Origin: Pararhizobium sp.
GTDB lineage: Bacteria > Pseudomonadota > Alphaproteobacteria > Rhizobiales > Rhizobiaceae
Length of the DNA: 64,000 bases
NCBI GenBank assembly: GCA_017794825.1
Contig: CP051237.1
Span: forward strand, 4,420,501 to 4,484,500
Direction: 5' to 3'
The number at the start of each line of letters is the position of its first letter. Position 1 is the first letter of the stretch. Shown here piece by piece: positions 8,470 to 18,016 of this stretch. The position numbers and the translations under genes were made by a program. Under the pieces are notes generated by a model. The model made no database searches. It had not been told where the DNA came from and worked only from the letters and a program-made list of their open reading frames with translations.

Positions 8470-9996
8470 ATGAAAACCCTTCCCGCATCTCCGGATATTT
8501 CCCATCTCAAGAAGCAGTCCAAGCAGTTGCTGAAAGCCGCCAGGGCTGAAAACCCCGAAGCGATCGCCCGCTTTGCCGAGGCGTTGCCGTCCTTGCGAGA
8601 CGGCGTTGCGCCAACCGCGAACGTGCTGCGGCTTCACAATGCGCAATCGGTCATTGCCCGTGAATACGGGTTCCCGTCCTGGTCACAGTTGAAGCGTTAT
8701 GTCGAATGGAAGCGCGGGGATCGCGCCGAAAGGCTGGCGAGCTGGTTGCGGCTCGTGCTTGAAGGCAACGCCGCCCGTCGCCGGCTCGCCATGCGCATGA
8801 TGGATGAAGAGCCGGATCTCTTTGCCGGCGATCCATGGGTCGCGTGCGTACTCGGCGATCTGTCAGCCCTGCGCGGCGTTCTTGAGCGCGATCCGGATTT
8901 CGTTCTGAAAACGGGCGGTCCTCTCGCCATGCCGCCGCTGGTCGCCGTCGCGCATTCGAAACTCGTTCTCGACGGCGATCGAGAGGACGGCCTTCTCGCA
9001 TCGGCCCGTCTGCTCATCGATCACGGCGCGGACGTCAACGGACGGTGGTCCGACCCGCAACACAGGGACAGTTCGCTTTCGCCGCTATACGGAGCGGCAG
9101 GCGTTACCCACCATGCGGGCATGACGAAGCTGCTGCTCGACGCGGGCGCTAATCCGGATGACAACGAATCCCTTTATCATTCCATGGAGACAGGCGATCT
9201 CGCCTGTACGCGAATGCTTCTGGAAGCAGGGGCGACGGTTCCGGGAACCAATGCGGTGGGGCGTGCGCTTGATTACGACCGGCTGGACGCGCTGAAACTC
9301 CTCATCGATCACGGCGGCGACCCGAACGAGCATACCTGGCTGCACCATGCGATTATGCGCGGACGCTCTCTGGATCACGTAAAGGTGCTGATTGAGGCGG
9401 GCGCCGATGCCCGCGCCGAAAACCGTGAAGGCGTCAGCGTCTTTCGCTGGGCCATGCTTCATGGCCGCGAGGATGTCGTCGCCTTTCTTAAGGGTCTCGG
9501 CGTCGAGGAATGCCCGACCGACGAAGAGCGCTTTGTCGCCGCCTGCACGCGCGGCGACGAGGCGGCGGCCCGTTCCATCCTTGCCGATCATCCCGATATG
9601 TTGTCGCGTTTGTCAAAGGCGCAGCTGAGGATGCTTCCGCAGCTTGCGGGCATTGGCGCGATCGACGCCGTCCGGACAATGCTGGCGGTTGGCTGGCCGA
9701 GAGAGGTCAAGGCCGGATGGCATGCGACGGCATTGAACCACGCCGTTTTTCAGGGAGACGCCCCCATGACGCGGCTGATCATGCAGGCCGGCGCCGACTG
9801 GCGCACACAGCACGGTTTTGGCGACAATGTTTTGGGCACTTTGTCCTTCGCATCGAATGCGGAGGATATCGCCGATCCCGCGCCGCTGGATTACGTCGGG
9901 TGCGCCAAGGCGCTTGTCGAGGGTGGGGTGCCGGTGGAAGCTTTCGACGATTACGTCTTTTCTCCGGAAGTCGCGGCTTGGCTCGAAACTGCGTAG
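8470..9996 (+). CDS. Ankyrin-repeat protein
   Basis: 508 residues with no signal peptide. The N-terminal 70 residues (ISHLKKQSKQLLKAARAENPE, then VIAREYGFPSWSQLKRYVEW) form the leader often seen on bacterial ankyrin proteins. Ankyrin-type repeats follow, recognisable by LLIDHGADVNG, LLLDAGANPDD, MLLEAGATVPG, LLIDHGGDPNE and VLIEAGADARAE, each ending a helix-turn-helix unit. The role is probably protein-protein interaction; no enzymatic domain is visible. It is monocistronic and convergent with the minus-strand operon that ends at 10007. Its partner cannot be inferred. Confidence 0.85.
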   Translation: MKTLPASPDISHLKKQSKQLLKAARAENPEAIARFAEALPSLRDGVAPTANVLRLHNAQSVIAREYGFPSWSQLKRYVEWKRGDRAERLASWLRLVLEGNAARRRLAMRMMDEEPDLFAGDPWVACVLGDLSALRGVLERDPDFVLKTGGPLAMPPLVAVAHSKLVLDGDREDGLLASARLLIDHGADVNGRWSDPQHRDSSLSPLYGAAGVTHHAGMTKLLLDAGANPDDNESLYHSMETGDLACTRMLLEAGATVPGTNAVGRALDYDRLDALKLLIDHGGDPNEHTWLHHAIMRGRSLDHVKVLIEAGADARAENREGVSVFRWAMLHGREDVVAFLKGLGVEECPTDEERFVAACTRGDEAAARSILADHPDMLSRLSKAQLRMLPQLAGIGAIDAVRTMLAVGWPREVKAGWHATALNHAVFQGDAPMTRLIMQAGADWRTQHGFGDNVLGTLSFASNAEDIADPAPLDYVGCAKALVEGGVPVEAFDDYVFSPEVAAWLETA

Positions 9997-10006
9997 CGCC
10001 GTTACT

Positions 10007-10801
10007 TCACGCGAAAGCGCGCGCGCCCGGCGCCGGCGGGGTCTCCACCGCGCCGGCGAAACATTGCGCGTTCTGCATCCAGTATTCGGCGACCGGGCCG
10101 ACAGCCTCGATCTGCGTATCCGCGACGTTGCGGGTCTGGGTCACCACCTGGCAAAAGCCGGTCGCCGATCCCGAGACGCGGTTGTCTTCCTGCGGCTCGT
10201 TCCATTGCCACGTCTCGCCCGATGGCGCGGTCAGGGAAACGAACGGCGCGGTATCGGGAACCGGTTTCCCGCGATTGGCGAAAGTCCAGCCGAAGGTGGT
10301 CACGCCCAGATGCGCGATATTCCTGATTCGGTCGGCGTCGACCCGCTCCTCGCCGAGCACATCGAAGACCTCCTGGCCATGCGCCCAGGTCTCCATCTGG
10401 CGCGCGGTGATGCAGGAGCGCGCGCTCATGTCCGGTCCCGCCCACGCGAGACGGGCCTTGGGATCGGCTTTCGAGTAGGCGTGCGCCAGTTCTTCGAAAC
10501 CCTCGCGCCATAGCGCTGCGAGGCGCAGTCCCGTCATTTCACCCAGCCAGTGATATTGAAGCTGCAGCAGCGACTTGCCTTGCTGGAAATCCCTGGCGAT
10601 CGGACCCATGAAGGCGCCGAACGCCGCCCGGTCCTTCAAGGTGAGCAAAGCGGCGTGATTGAACATGTGCAGATGTCCGATCACGTCCTCGATCGTCCAG
10701 TCCTTGAACTGCGTAACAGTCTTCAACTGCTCCGCGTCGAGCGGCGCGACGAGGGCGTGGAGGGCTCTGGATTCTTCAAGAAAATCTTCGGCTTGCTGCA
10801 T
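10007..10801 (-). CDS. DinB-like TIGR03084-family protein
   Basis: 264-residue cytoplasmic protein of the DinB/mycothiol-maleylpyruvate-isomerase-like superfamily, presumed metal binding. Signals are the N-terminal AEDFLEESRALHALVAPL and WTIEDVIGHLHMFNHAALL, where His residues would bind metal, plus SARSCITARQMETWAHGQE. Members are uncharacterised but often sit next to acyl-CoA genes. Here it is the last gene of the atu-like operon, 31 bases downstream of the biotin carboxylase subunit and on the same strand. A thiol-conjugate or CoA-ester reaction is possible but not shown. Confidence 0.75.
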   Translation of the reverse strand: MQQAEDFLEESRALHALVAPLDAEQLKTVTQFKDWTIEDVIGHLHMFNHAALLTLKDRAAFGAFMGPIARDFQQGKSLLQLQYHWLGEMTGLRLAALWREGFEELAHAYSKADPKARLAWAGPDMSARSCITARQMETWAHGQEVFDVLGEERVDADRIRNIAHLGVTTFGWTFANRGKPVPDTAPFVSLTAPSGETWQWNEPQEDNRVSGSATGFCQVVTQTRNVADTQIEAVGPVAEYWMQNAQCFAGAVETPPAPGARAFA

Positions 10802-10832
10802 GTTTGCGCCTCCTCGATTGCGCTTGCTCGGC

Positions 10833-12791
10833 TCAACTTTCGCTGATCTCGAAAAGCATCGCGCCGCTGGCGATCTGGCGACCGGTCTCCGCGCCGATCG
10901 CCGCGACGATCCCGTCGATGGGCGAAACGAATTCGTGCTGCATCTTCATCGCTTCCACGACGCCGAGACGCTGGCCTTTCGTCACGGCGTCGCCGATTGA
11001 GACGCCGATGTTCGTCACGACGCCGTGCATCGGCGCGTGCAGAAGACCGGCTTGGGCGCCGTCCTGCGCGCCCGACTGCAACCCATCGAGACGGCGAAAG
11101 CGCAACTCCCGGCCCTCCAATGCGACAAAGACGGCTTCACCCTCGATCAACGCCGCGTCGAGGCGCAGGCGCTTGCCGTCGACGACAAAATGCATCGGGT
11201 CCGACGGATCGGTCTGCACTGTCTTCGTTGCGCCGTCCATTTCAATCGCGTAGCAGCCATTGCCTCTGGCGGTAAGGCGCAACTCCGGCGCCTCCGCCAG
11301 GCTTATGCGAACGGGAAGCAGCGGCGAACTCGACCAGTCGAGCAGGGCGGTAGAAACCGAAACGGCCTTCTCAAACGCCTGTCTGCGACGGTCGAGATAG
11401 ACGAGAACGGCGGCGATCGCCGTGGCGTCCGGATCGGTTTCGACGGGCTCGAAAGACAATTCTCCGACAAGCCCCGTTGTCGCCTGACCTGAGGCAAATG
11501 CGTCGGAGGTCAGCAGTGTCTTCAGAAACGCCTTGTTGGTTTGCGGACCGAAGAGGACCGTCCGGTCGAGCGCTGACAGGAGCGCCTGTCTGGCGCTCTC
11601 GCGGTCCGGCCCGTGGGCGATGATCTTGGCGATCATGGAATCGTAGAACGGTGAGATGTCCGAACCGGTCTCGACGCCTGAATCAACCCGCACGCCGTCG
11701 CCTTCCGGCGGCCGCCAGAAATGGATCGGACCGGTGGATGGCATGAAGGCTCCATCCTCGGCGCACAGCCGCGTCTCGATCGCGTGCCCGTGGAAGCCGA
11801 TATCCTCCTGGCGAAGATCGAGCGTTTCGCCGCGCGCGATCCGGATCTGCCATTCCACGATGTCGAGGCCGGTCACCATCTCGGTCACCGGATGTTCGAC
11901 CTGCAGCCGCGTGTTCATCTCGAGGAAAAAGAAATCGCCGCTGTCGGTCAGCAGAAACTCCACGGTTCCTGCGCCGACGTAATCCACAGCGCGGGCGGCG
12001 TCCACGGCGGCCTTGCCCATGCGTTGGCGCAGATCGTCTGTCAAAGCCGGGCAGGGGGCTTCCTCCAGCACCTTCTGGTGCCGCCGCTGGACCGAGCAGT
12101 CGCGTTCGCCGAGATGGATGCAATGCCCATGCGTATCGGCGAGAATCTGGATCTCGACATGACGCGCGTGCTCCAGCGCGCGTTCGAGGATCAGCTCTTC
12201 CGATCCGAACGCCGCGCGCGCCTCTGTGCGCGCAAGATCGAGTTCGCCCTTCAGCGCGTCGGCCTTCCTGACCAGGCGCATGCCGCGCCCGCCGCCGCCC
12301 GCCGTTGCCTTGATCATCAACGGAAAGCCGATCTCTCCCGCAGCCTGGACAAAGGCGTCGTCGCTCTGGTCCCCGCCCTTGAATCCGGGAATGCACGGAA
12401 TGCCCGCCTGTTCGACCAGCGCCTTGGCGGCGGCCTTGCTTCCCATGGTCCGGATGGCGCGTTCGTCCGGACCGACGAAGATCAGGCCTGCGTCCTTGCA
12501 TGCTCTCGCAAAGTCGGGATTTTCCGAAAGAAAACCGTAGCCTGGGTGAATTGCTTGAGCATTCGATTCAAGCGCCGCCGCGATTACTCGCTCGATGGAA
12601 AGATAAGACTCGGCCGCCGCCGACCCGTCCAGAGCGACCGCCCTGTCGGCGAATCTCACGTGCGGGGCGGCGCTGTCGGCCGGAGAGTAAATGGCGATGG
12701 TTTCGAGCCCCATACGCCTTGCCGTGCGCATGATCCGGAGCGCAATCTCCCCGCGATTGGCGACGAGGAAGGTGTTGAAGGTTTGCGTCAT
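10833..12791 (-). CDS. Acyl-CoA carboxylase, biotin carboxylase/BCCP subunit (AtuF/LiuD-like)
   Basis: 652-residue alpha subunit of a biotin-dependent acyl-CoA carboxylase. Biotin carboxylase domain: FLVANRGEIALRIMRTARRMG at the N-terminus (shown by its first 20 residues FLVANRGEIALRIMRTARRM), the ATP-grasp loop KATAGGGGRGMRLV, and EMNTRLQVEHPVTEM. The C-terminal biotinyl domain has VVEAMKMQHEF, with the biotinyl Lys in MKM. The ATG at 12791 overlaps the enoyl-CoA hydratase stop by 4 bases, and the open frame upstream lacks similarity. With the CT subunit and an AtuA homologue it most resembles geranyl-CoA carboxylase; methylcrotonyl-CoA carboxylase is the alternative and residues alone do not settle it here. 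Confidence 0.88.
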   Translation of the reverse strand: MTQTFNTFLVANRGEIALRIMRTARRMGLETIAIYSPADSAAPHVRFADRAVALDGSAAAESYLSIERVIAAALESNAQAIHPGYGFLSENPDFARACKDAGLIFVGPDERAIRTMGSKAAAKALVEQAGIPCIPGFKGGDQSDDAFVQAAGEIGFPLMIKATAGGGGRGMRLVRKADALKGELDLARTEARAAFGSEELILERALEHARHVEIQILADTHGHCIHLGERDCSVQRRHQKVLEEAPCPALTDDLRQRMGKAAVDAARAVDYVGAGTVEFLLTDSGDFFFLEMNTRLQVEHPVTEMVTGLDIVEWQIRIARGETLDLRQEDIGFHGHAIETRLCAEDGAFMPSTGPIHFWRPPEGDGVRVDSGVETGSDISPFYDSMIAKIIAHGPDRESARQALLSALDRTVLFGPQTNKAFLKTLLTSDAFASGQATTGLVGELSFEPVETDPDATAIAAVLVYLDRRRQAFEKAVSVSTALLDWSSSPLLPVRISLAEAPELRLTARGNGCYAIEMDGATKTVQTDPSDPMHFVVDGKRLRLDAALIEGEAVFVALEGRELRFRRLDGLQSGAQDGAQAGLLHAPMHGVVTNIGVSIGDAVTKGQRLGVVEAMKMQHEFVSPIDGIVAAIGAETGRQIASGAMLFEISES

Positions 12792-13585
12792 CGCGCCCAG
12801 TCCGGCTTCCGTTTTCCAAGGAAGGCGGCGATGCCCTCGCGCCCTTCCTGACTGGTCAGGCATGTCGCAAAGCGATCGGCCGCGAGGTCGATCAGCTCAT
12901 CGGCGTCCATCTGTCCGACGCTCATGAGAATTTCCTTGGTCACGGCGTTCGCCTCCGGACCGCATTTGAGAACCGCCTTCCGGATCTCCTGCTCCCGAAC
13001 CGCCAGATCGTCGGCGGAGTCAACCACCTCGTCGGCCAGGCCGAGCGCGAGCGCCTCCACGCCATCGAAACGCGCCGCCGTCAGCATGATCCGCCGGGCG
13101 ATCTTCAATCCCAGACGGCGCACGACATAGGGCGCGATCTGGGCCGGCGGGATGCCAAGCGTTGTCTCGGTGAGCGAAAACTGCGCGTCGCGGGTCGTGA
13201 CGACGAAGTCGCCGGTGCACAGCAGGCCCAGCCCCCCGGCCATTGCGGCGCCTTCGACCAGCATGACGACCACCTGCGGCATGCCGTCGACCAGCGCGAA
13301 CAGTTCGCCGACGTCGCGGCTGGCTTCACGGATCATCGCGGCGGGGTCGGAAAATTCCTCCGCTTCCATGAAAGCTTTCAGGTCGCCGCCGGAGCTGAAG
13401 ACCCCGCCATTGCCGCGGAAGGTGATGCCGCGGATCGTGTTGTCGTCGCGAACCTGCCCGAGTATGGAGGTCAGCGCCGTCACTGTGTCGGAAGACAGGG
13501 CGTTGCGATTTTTCGGGCGGTTGAAGCGGATCGTCAGCCAATGATTCTGGTGAACCAGTTCCAGACCGCCGGATTCCTGCAACAT
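12788..13585 (-). CDS. Enoyl-CoA hydratase (AtuE/LiuC-like)
   Basis: 265-residue crotonase-fold enzyme. It would hydrate the carboxylated glutaconyl-type CoA ester made by the neighbouring carboxylase. The oxyanion-hole segments are FSSGGDLKAFM and EGAAMAGGLGLLCTGD. One catalytic Glu is kept (SLTETTLGIPP) while the second position (ARRIMLTA) is Arg, a pattern I associate with methylglutaconyl-type hydratases. The ATG at 13585 has an AAGGAGA Shine-Dalgarno at 13591-13597 (complement). It lies between the two carboxylase subunit genes, with a 10-base gap to the CT gene and a 4-base overlap with the BC gene. Confidence 0.87.
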   Translation of the reverse strand: MLQESGGLELVHQNHWLTIRFNRPKNRNALSSDTVTALTSILGQVRDDNTIRGITFRGNGGVFSSGGDLKAFMEAEEFSDPAAMIREASRDVGELFALVDGMPQVVVMLVEGAAMAGGLGLLCTGDFVVTTRDAQFSLTETTLGIPPAQIAPYVVRRLGLKIARRIMLTAARFDGVEALALGLADEVVDSADDLAVREQEIRKAVLKCGPEANAVTKEILMSVGQMDADELIDLAADRFATCLTSQEGREGIAAFLGKRKPDWAR

Positions 13586-13595
13586 GGTTTTCTCC

Positions 13596-15218
13596 TTACA
13601 TCCTCGCCACGCCGAAACTGTTCGGATGGAGCCGCCGCCGCCGCGCTTCCCGACAGGTTTCAAGCGTGAAGCCCAGCACCTTGCGCGTGTCGCGCGGATC
13701 GATAACGCCATGGTCCAGCATATGGCCGGACGTGTAGAATGCGTCCGACTGTCCGTCGAACAGGCCGACGATCTTGTCGCGCTGCGCTTTCAGCATCGCG
13801 GGATCGAGGGTCTTGCCGCGCCGCGCCGCCGAGCGCGTCATCACCTGTTCCATGGTCAACGCAGCCTGTTCGCCGCCCATCACGCCGGTTTTCGCGTTCG
13901 GCCAGGAAAACAGGAAATCCGGCTCGTAGGCATAGCCGCACATGCCGTAATTGCCCGCACCGAAGCTTGCGCCGACATAGAAGGTGATCTTCGGAACGCG
14001 CACATTGGATACAGCCTGGATCATCTTCGACCCGTGCTTGATCATGCCGGCGTGCTCGTACTCCGCGCCGACCATGTAACCTGTGGTGTTGGAGAGAAAA
14101 ACCAGCGGAATGTCGGCCTGGTCGCACAATTGCATGAATTGCGCGGCCTTCGTCGCGCCTTGCGGGTCGATCGGCCCGTTATTGCCGAGAATACCGCAGG
14201 GATGGCCATAGACGTCGGCCTGCAGACAGACGGTGGAGACGCCGTAGTCCGGCTTGAAATCGCTGAAATCGGAGCCATCCACCAGCCTGGCGGCAAGTTC
14301 GCGCATGTCGTAGGGACGGCGATAGTCGACGGGCGCAAGACCCGCGATCTCGTCCGCCGGCGAAACGGGCTCCGCAAAGGCGCGGGCGGGCGTCGCGGCG
14401 CAGTCCTTGTTCCAGTCGAGACGCGCAACGATGTCGCGGGCGATTGCGATGCCGTGGGCGTCGTCCTCGGCCAGATACTCAACCAGCCCGCTGACGGATG
14501 CGTGCATCTCCGCGCCGCCGAGCGTCCGGTCGTCCGATTCTTCTCCCGTCGCCGCCTGAACGAGGGCGGCGCCGGCGAGCGCCGCCATGCCGTTCTTGCG
14601 CACGCCGATCACGTAATCGCTCAGGCCTGGCTGGTAGGCCCCGCCTGCGGTGGACGGGCCGTGCAAAACGGTGATGACCGGGACGCCGGCCGCCGACAAT
14701 TTCGCAAGGCCATGAAACATGCCGCCGCCATGCGCCCACAGCTCAACCGTATAGTCCATGAGATTGGCGCCTGCGCTTTCCACGAGATGGATGAAAGGCA
14801 GTTTCTGTTTCAGGGCGATGTCGAGGCAACCGAGCCCCTTGTCGACCGATCTCGGGGTCGACGCGCCGGCGTTGATGCCGCTGTCGTCGACAAAGACGAG
14901 GCAGCGCACGCCGCTGACGAAGCCGATGCCGGTAATCATGCTGGCGCCGGGCACGCTGGTCTCCGGATCGCCGTTATCTGCAAGATAGCCGGCCATGTTG
15001 TAGAGCGCGAGATAGGGCATGCCCGGATCGAGCAACTGCGACAGTCGTTCCCGCGGCGTCAGTTGTCCGCGCTCCTCGAAGCGGGGCCGGCGCTCCTCGG
15101 ACTTGGCCGCGGCCCGGTTCTCCAGATCCCGCAGCGTCTCGACAAGACCGAGCATCGCAGCGCGGTTTTCCGCAAAACTTTCAGACTGGATGTCAAGCGA
15201 TGAACGGTAGACGGGCAT
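13596..15218 (-). CDS. Acyl-CoA carboxylase, carboxyltransferase subunit (AtuC/LiuB-like)
   Basis: 540-residue carboxyltransferase beta subunit. Two crotonase-like halves are seen: the N-terminal half with FIHLVESAGANL and VITVLHGPSTAGGAYQPGLS, and the C-terminal half with CGILGNNGPIDPQGATKAAQ, PLVFLSNTTGYMVG, VPKITFYVGASFGAGNYGMC and VMGGEQAA. These match methylcrotonyl/geranyl-CoA carboxylase beta chains. The ATG at 15218 lies 4 bases after the AtuA-like stop. Substrate choice between methylcrotonyl- and geranyl-CoA depends on acyl-pocket residues I could not align. Confidence 0.9.
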   Translation of the reverse strand: MPVYRSSLDIQSESFAENRAAMLGLVETLRDLENRAAAKSEERRPRFEERGQLTPRERLSQLLDPGMPYLALYNMAGYLADNGDPETSVPGASMITGIGFVSGVRCLVFVDDSGINAGASTPRSVDKGLGCLDIALKQKLPFIHLVESAGANLMDYTVELWAHGGGMFHGLAKLSAAGVPVITVLHGPSTAGGAYQPGLSDYVIGVRKNGMAALAGAALVQAATGEESDDRTLGGAEMHASVSGLVEYLAEDDAHGIAIARDIVARLDWNKDCAATPARAFAEPVSPADEIAGLAPVDYRRPYDMRELAARLVDGSDFSDFKPDYGVSTVCLQADVYGHPCGILGNNGPIDPQGATKAAQFMQLCDQADIPLVFLSNTTGYMVGAEYEHAGMIKHGSKMIQAVSNVRVPKITFYVGASFGAGNYGMCGYAYEPDFLFSWPNAKTGVMGGEQAALTMEQVMTRSAARRGKTLDPAMLKAQRDKIVGLFDGQSDAFYTSGHMLDHGVIDPRDTRKVLGFTLETCREARRRRLHPNSFGVARM

Positions 15219-15222
15219 GTGC

Positions 15223-17052
15223 CTAATCCGGTTGATGTGCCTGTTTGCGATCCTGACGCCTTTCAAGCCGCTTTGCCAGTTCATTCGGAACGAGAATTGG
15301 CGCCGCGAGCAGAATTTGAGCGTAGGCCTTGGCTTGCGGGTCGTTTCTCAGGCTCGCGACCCCGCCGCCGCCCAGGCAGTCATGCAGCAGAAAATTGATG
15401 GCGTTGAGACCCGGCAGGTAGAACCGCTCTACCCGGCCATTGAGAAAATGCGCCAACCGCTCGGCGACGACATCCTCCGTCAGTTGCTCCCAAAGATAGG
15501 GCAATGCCTCCGGAATACGGGCGATCACGCCGATATTGGCCTTGTCGCCCTTGTCTCCGCTGCGCGCCAGGGCGACGTCGATCAGCCGAAGCGTCGTCAT
15601 TTGCGTCGCGGTGGCGGGAGCGGTCGGCGATACGGGTCTGACGATCGGGGCGGCGACGGTCGTCGGCGCATGCGTGACCATACGGGTCGCGTCGCCCAGA
15701 CTGACGGTCATCGCAATGTCGTCGCGTGGCGCGAGAAATGAATAGAGCCTGACGACAGGCGAGGGGCGTGGACGCGTGCCGGCGAAACCGCTGAGGCCCG
15801 GCGGCGCGGACAGGCCAAGCCCAACCGCCTCTCGAAACAGCAGCGCAATCGCCTTTTCGTCCGCGTGGCGGGCGGCGAGCTTGACGCAGACCTCGCGCCA
15901 CTCCCGAGTGAGGGCATGCGCGCCATACTGGCTTTCGGCGCCGATCACCTCGATGCTGGTTTCTGTGTAGTCCGGGAGGTTCGCACTCCGCAGCACATGT
16001 CGCGCCCGGTTTACGGCGGCTTCGGCGAAGCGCTTCGCCTTTCTGTCAGCGTCGAAGCCGGTGAAACTGAAGAGATGGCCGCCGCGGTATCCGTCCATCC
16101 AGGTGGCGCAGATTTTCAGCGTTTCCGGCGGCGGCGATCCTTTTGCCCCCTTTACCGCGACAACGTTGTCTCCTGCTTGTTCAAGCCGGACCTCGCTGAA
16201 ATCGCAGGTCACATCCGGCAGCTTGTAGGCCTGCGGATCGCCGATCTCGTAAAGGATTTGCTCGGCGACCGTGCCGGTGGACACAAGTCCGCCGCTGCCT
16301 TCCGGTTTGGACACGGAAAACCGCCCGTCGGCTTCGATCTCGACGATGGGATAGCCGATCGTCTCCATCGTGTCGGCGCACAGTTCCCAGTCGGTGAAAT
16401 TGCCGCCGGTCGCCTGCGGGCCGCACTCGATGATATGCCCGGCCAGGCTTCCGGTCGCCAGCAGGTCGTGGGAGTGAGGGGCCCATCCATGCGCATGAAT
16501 GCACACGCCGAGCGTGACGGCGGAATCGACGCAGCGTCCGGTCACCACGATATCCGCGCCCATGTCCAGGGCTTCGGCGATCCCGAAGGCGCCCGTATAG
16601 GCGTTGATGCTCGCTATGCGTTGCGGATCGGGAAAAGGGGCTTTCGTGTCCAGTTCCAGGATATTCGATCGGGACAGGCTCTCGGCGCGATCCGTCAGGT
16701 CGTCGCCCGCGACCCAGGCGACTTTCAGGTTCAGACCGGCGTCGACGATCTCCTTTTCCAGCGCCGCCGCGCAAGCGCGCGGGTTCAGCCCGCCGGCGTT
16801 GGAGACGATCCTGACGCCTTGGTCGGCGATGCGCTTCAGATTGGGCGCAATGGCCGCGGACACGAAATCGGTCGCGTAGCCGAGCGCTTTGTCCTTTGCG
16901 CGCGCCCGCGCCAGGATCGACATGGTGATTTCCGCCAAATAGTCGTAGACGATGAAGTCGACGCGACCGTTGTCGAGCAACTGGCGCGTCGCAAGCGCCG
17001 CATCGCCCCAGAAGCCGCTCGCGCCGCCAATCCTGACAGGTCTGTCGCTCAT
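15223..17052 (-). CDS. AtuA-like protein (DUF1446)
   Basis: 609 residues. The N-terminal ~450 residues are DUF1446 (VRIGGASGFWGDAALATRQL, DFIVYDYLAEITMSIL, SNAGGLNPRACA, VVTGRCVDSA). The C-terminal ~110 residues (DVALARSGDKGDKANIGVIA) are the ferredoxin-like AtuA tail. AtuA is required for acyclic terpene utilisation in Pseudomonas, but its reaction is unknown. Its presence is the main reason to read this operon as Atu-like rather than leucine catabolism. It starts 91 bases after the phosphoesterase stop, so the two probably share a transcript. Confidence 0.88.
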   Translation of the reverse strand: MSDRPVRIGGASGFWGDAALATRQLLDNGRVDFIVYDYLAEITMSILARARAKDKALGYATDFVSAAIAPNLKRIADQGVRIVSNAGGLNPRACAAALEKEIVDAGLNLKVAWVAGDDLTDRAESLSRSNILELDTKAPFPDPQRIASINAYTGAFGIAEALDMGADIVVTGRCVDSAVTLGVCIHAHGWAPHSHDLLATGSLAGHIIECGPQATGGNFTDWELCADTMETIGYPIVEIEADGRFSVSKPEGSGGLVSTGTVAEQILYEIGDPQAYKLPDVTCDFSEVRLEQAGDNVVAVKGAKGSPPPETLKICATWMDGYRGGHLFSFTGFDADRKAKRFAEAAVNRARHVLRSANLPDYTETSIEVIGAESQYGAHALTREWREVCVKLAARHADEKAIALLFREAVGLGLSAPPGLSGFAGTRPRPSPVVRLYSFLAPRDDIAMTVSLGDATRMVTHAPTTVAAPIVRPVSPTAPATATQMTTLRLIDVALARSGDKGDKANIGVIARIPEALPYLWEQLTEDVVAERLAHFLNGRVERFYLPGLNAINFLLHDCLGGGGVASLRNDPQAKAYAQILLAAPILVPNELAKRLERRQDRKQAHQPD

Positions 17053-17143
17053 ATGCCTCCCCAGCGAACAGTGCGCCTCCTCGATGCGGATCGATCTGTC
17101 GATCTACATAAGATGATCAGACAAGGGGATGCAACAGCTCCTG

Positions 17144-18016
17144 TCAGCCCTCGAAGCCTTCGAGCTTCATGTCGAGCGCATAGCCGCGACCCTCGCGATT
17201 GTCGGCCGGCGGAATGAAGAGGAATTCCGGCGTGAGACGGCGGTATTCATGCATATGGACGATCACCGTGTCGCGGTCGGCGAGCACAACGCCATAGGCC
17301 GGTTCCTCCATGTTGCCCGGAACCCGCATGATGTCCGGATTTTCGCTCTCTTCGCGCAGATCCAGCGCAAGCTGCTGGTTGGTGCTGCGCATGCAGGAGA
17401 CCGGAACGCCGCGCCAGCTTCCGAAGATCGGCCGGTGGATGTGGCCGAAGAACAGGTGACGAATGCGCGCCCGATGCGGTTCGAGGATCGACCAGAGCGC
17501 TTCGCTGTCAAGCATGCGGCTGCCGTCCATGCCGACGATCCCGACCTCGAAAGGCGGATGATGCATGAAGAGGAAGACCGGGTCGTCATCGGCGTCCAGT
17601 TGCGCCTTCAGCCAGGCCTGTCTCTTCTCGCAGTAGTGCCCGGAGTGCACGCCTTCCTGCAATGTCTGGAGAAACAGGCACTTGCCGGCGTCGGTCCGCC
17701 AAACGCCCTGGACGAAACCGGCGCCGTCATCGAAGGCGTCGGGAAAATGGCGGCGGAGCTCCGGCACGACGTCGTGATTGCCGACCATCAGGACGAGCGG
17801 GATCGTCAGCCGCGACACAGCCTTTTTGACAGCCGCGTACTCCTCCGGCCCTCCCCAGTGGGTCAGATCACCGCCAATGACCGCAAATTCAGCGTCGGCA
17901 TGTTCGGCGTTGATGCTTTCGACAGCGCCGGCCAGCCGTTTCGCCGGGTCGGAGCCGTACATGGTCTTGCCTTCGCCGACCACGTGGACGTCGGTGAGAT
18001 GAATGAATTTCGCCAT
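17144..18016 (-). CDS. Calcineurin-like metallophosphoesterase (class III PDE type)
   Basis: 290-residue cytoplasmic two-metal phosphoesterase. All five motif blocks are present: LTDVHVVG, IGGDLTHWGG, MVGNHDVVPE, FMHHPPFEVG and FFGHIHRP. The ATG at 18016 has an AAGGGA Shine-Dalgarno; the frame extends upstream without similarity. It is the first gene of the minus-strand atu-like operon. It is clearly paralogous to the gene at 61245-62087 (shared YCEKRQAWL / YCERRQAWL and RSTNQ / RSTNH segments). Family members hydrolyse cAMP or other phosphodi- and monoesters; the substrate is not readable. Confidence 0.88.
   Translation of the reverse strand: MAKFIHLTDVHVVGEGKTMYGSDPAKRLAGAVESINAEHADAEFAVIGGDLTHWGGPEEYAAVKKAVSRLTIPLVLMVGNHDVVPELRRHFPDAFDDGAGFVQGVWRTDAGKCLFLQTLQEGVHSGHYCEKRQAWLKAQLDADDDPVFLFMHHPPFEVGIVGMDGSRMLDSEALWSILEPHRARIRHLFFGHIHRPIFGSWRGVPVSCMRSTNQQLALDLREESENPDIMRVPGNMEEPAYGVVLADRDTVIVHMHEYRRLTPEFLFIPPADNREGRGYALDMKLEGFEG

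Noticed and set aside
13584..15203. Plus-strand open frame opposite the carboxyltransferase gene
   Set aside because: The minus-strand product is an unmistakable carboxyltransferase; the antisense translation is a compositional shadow.
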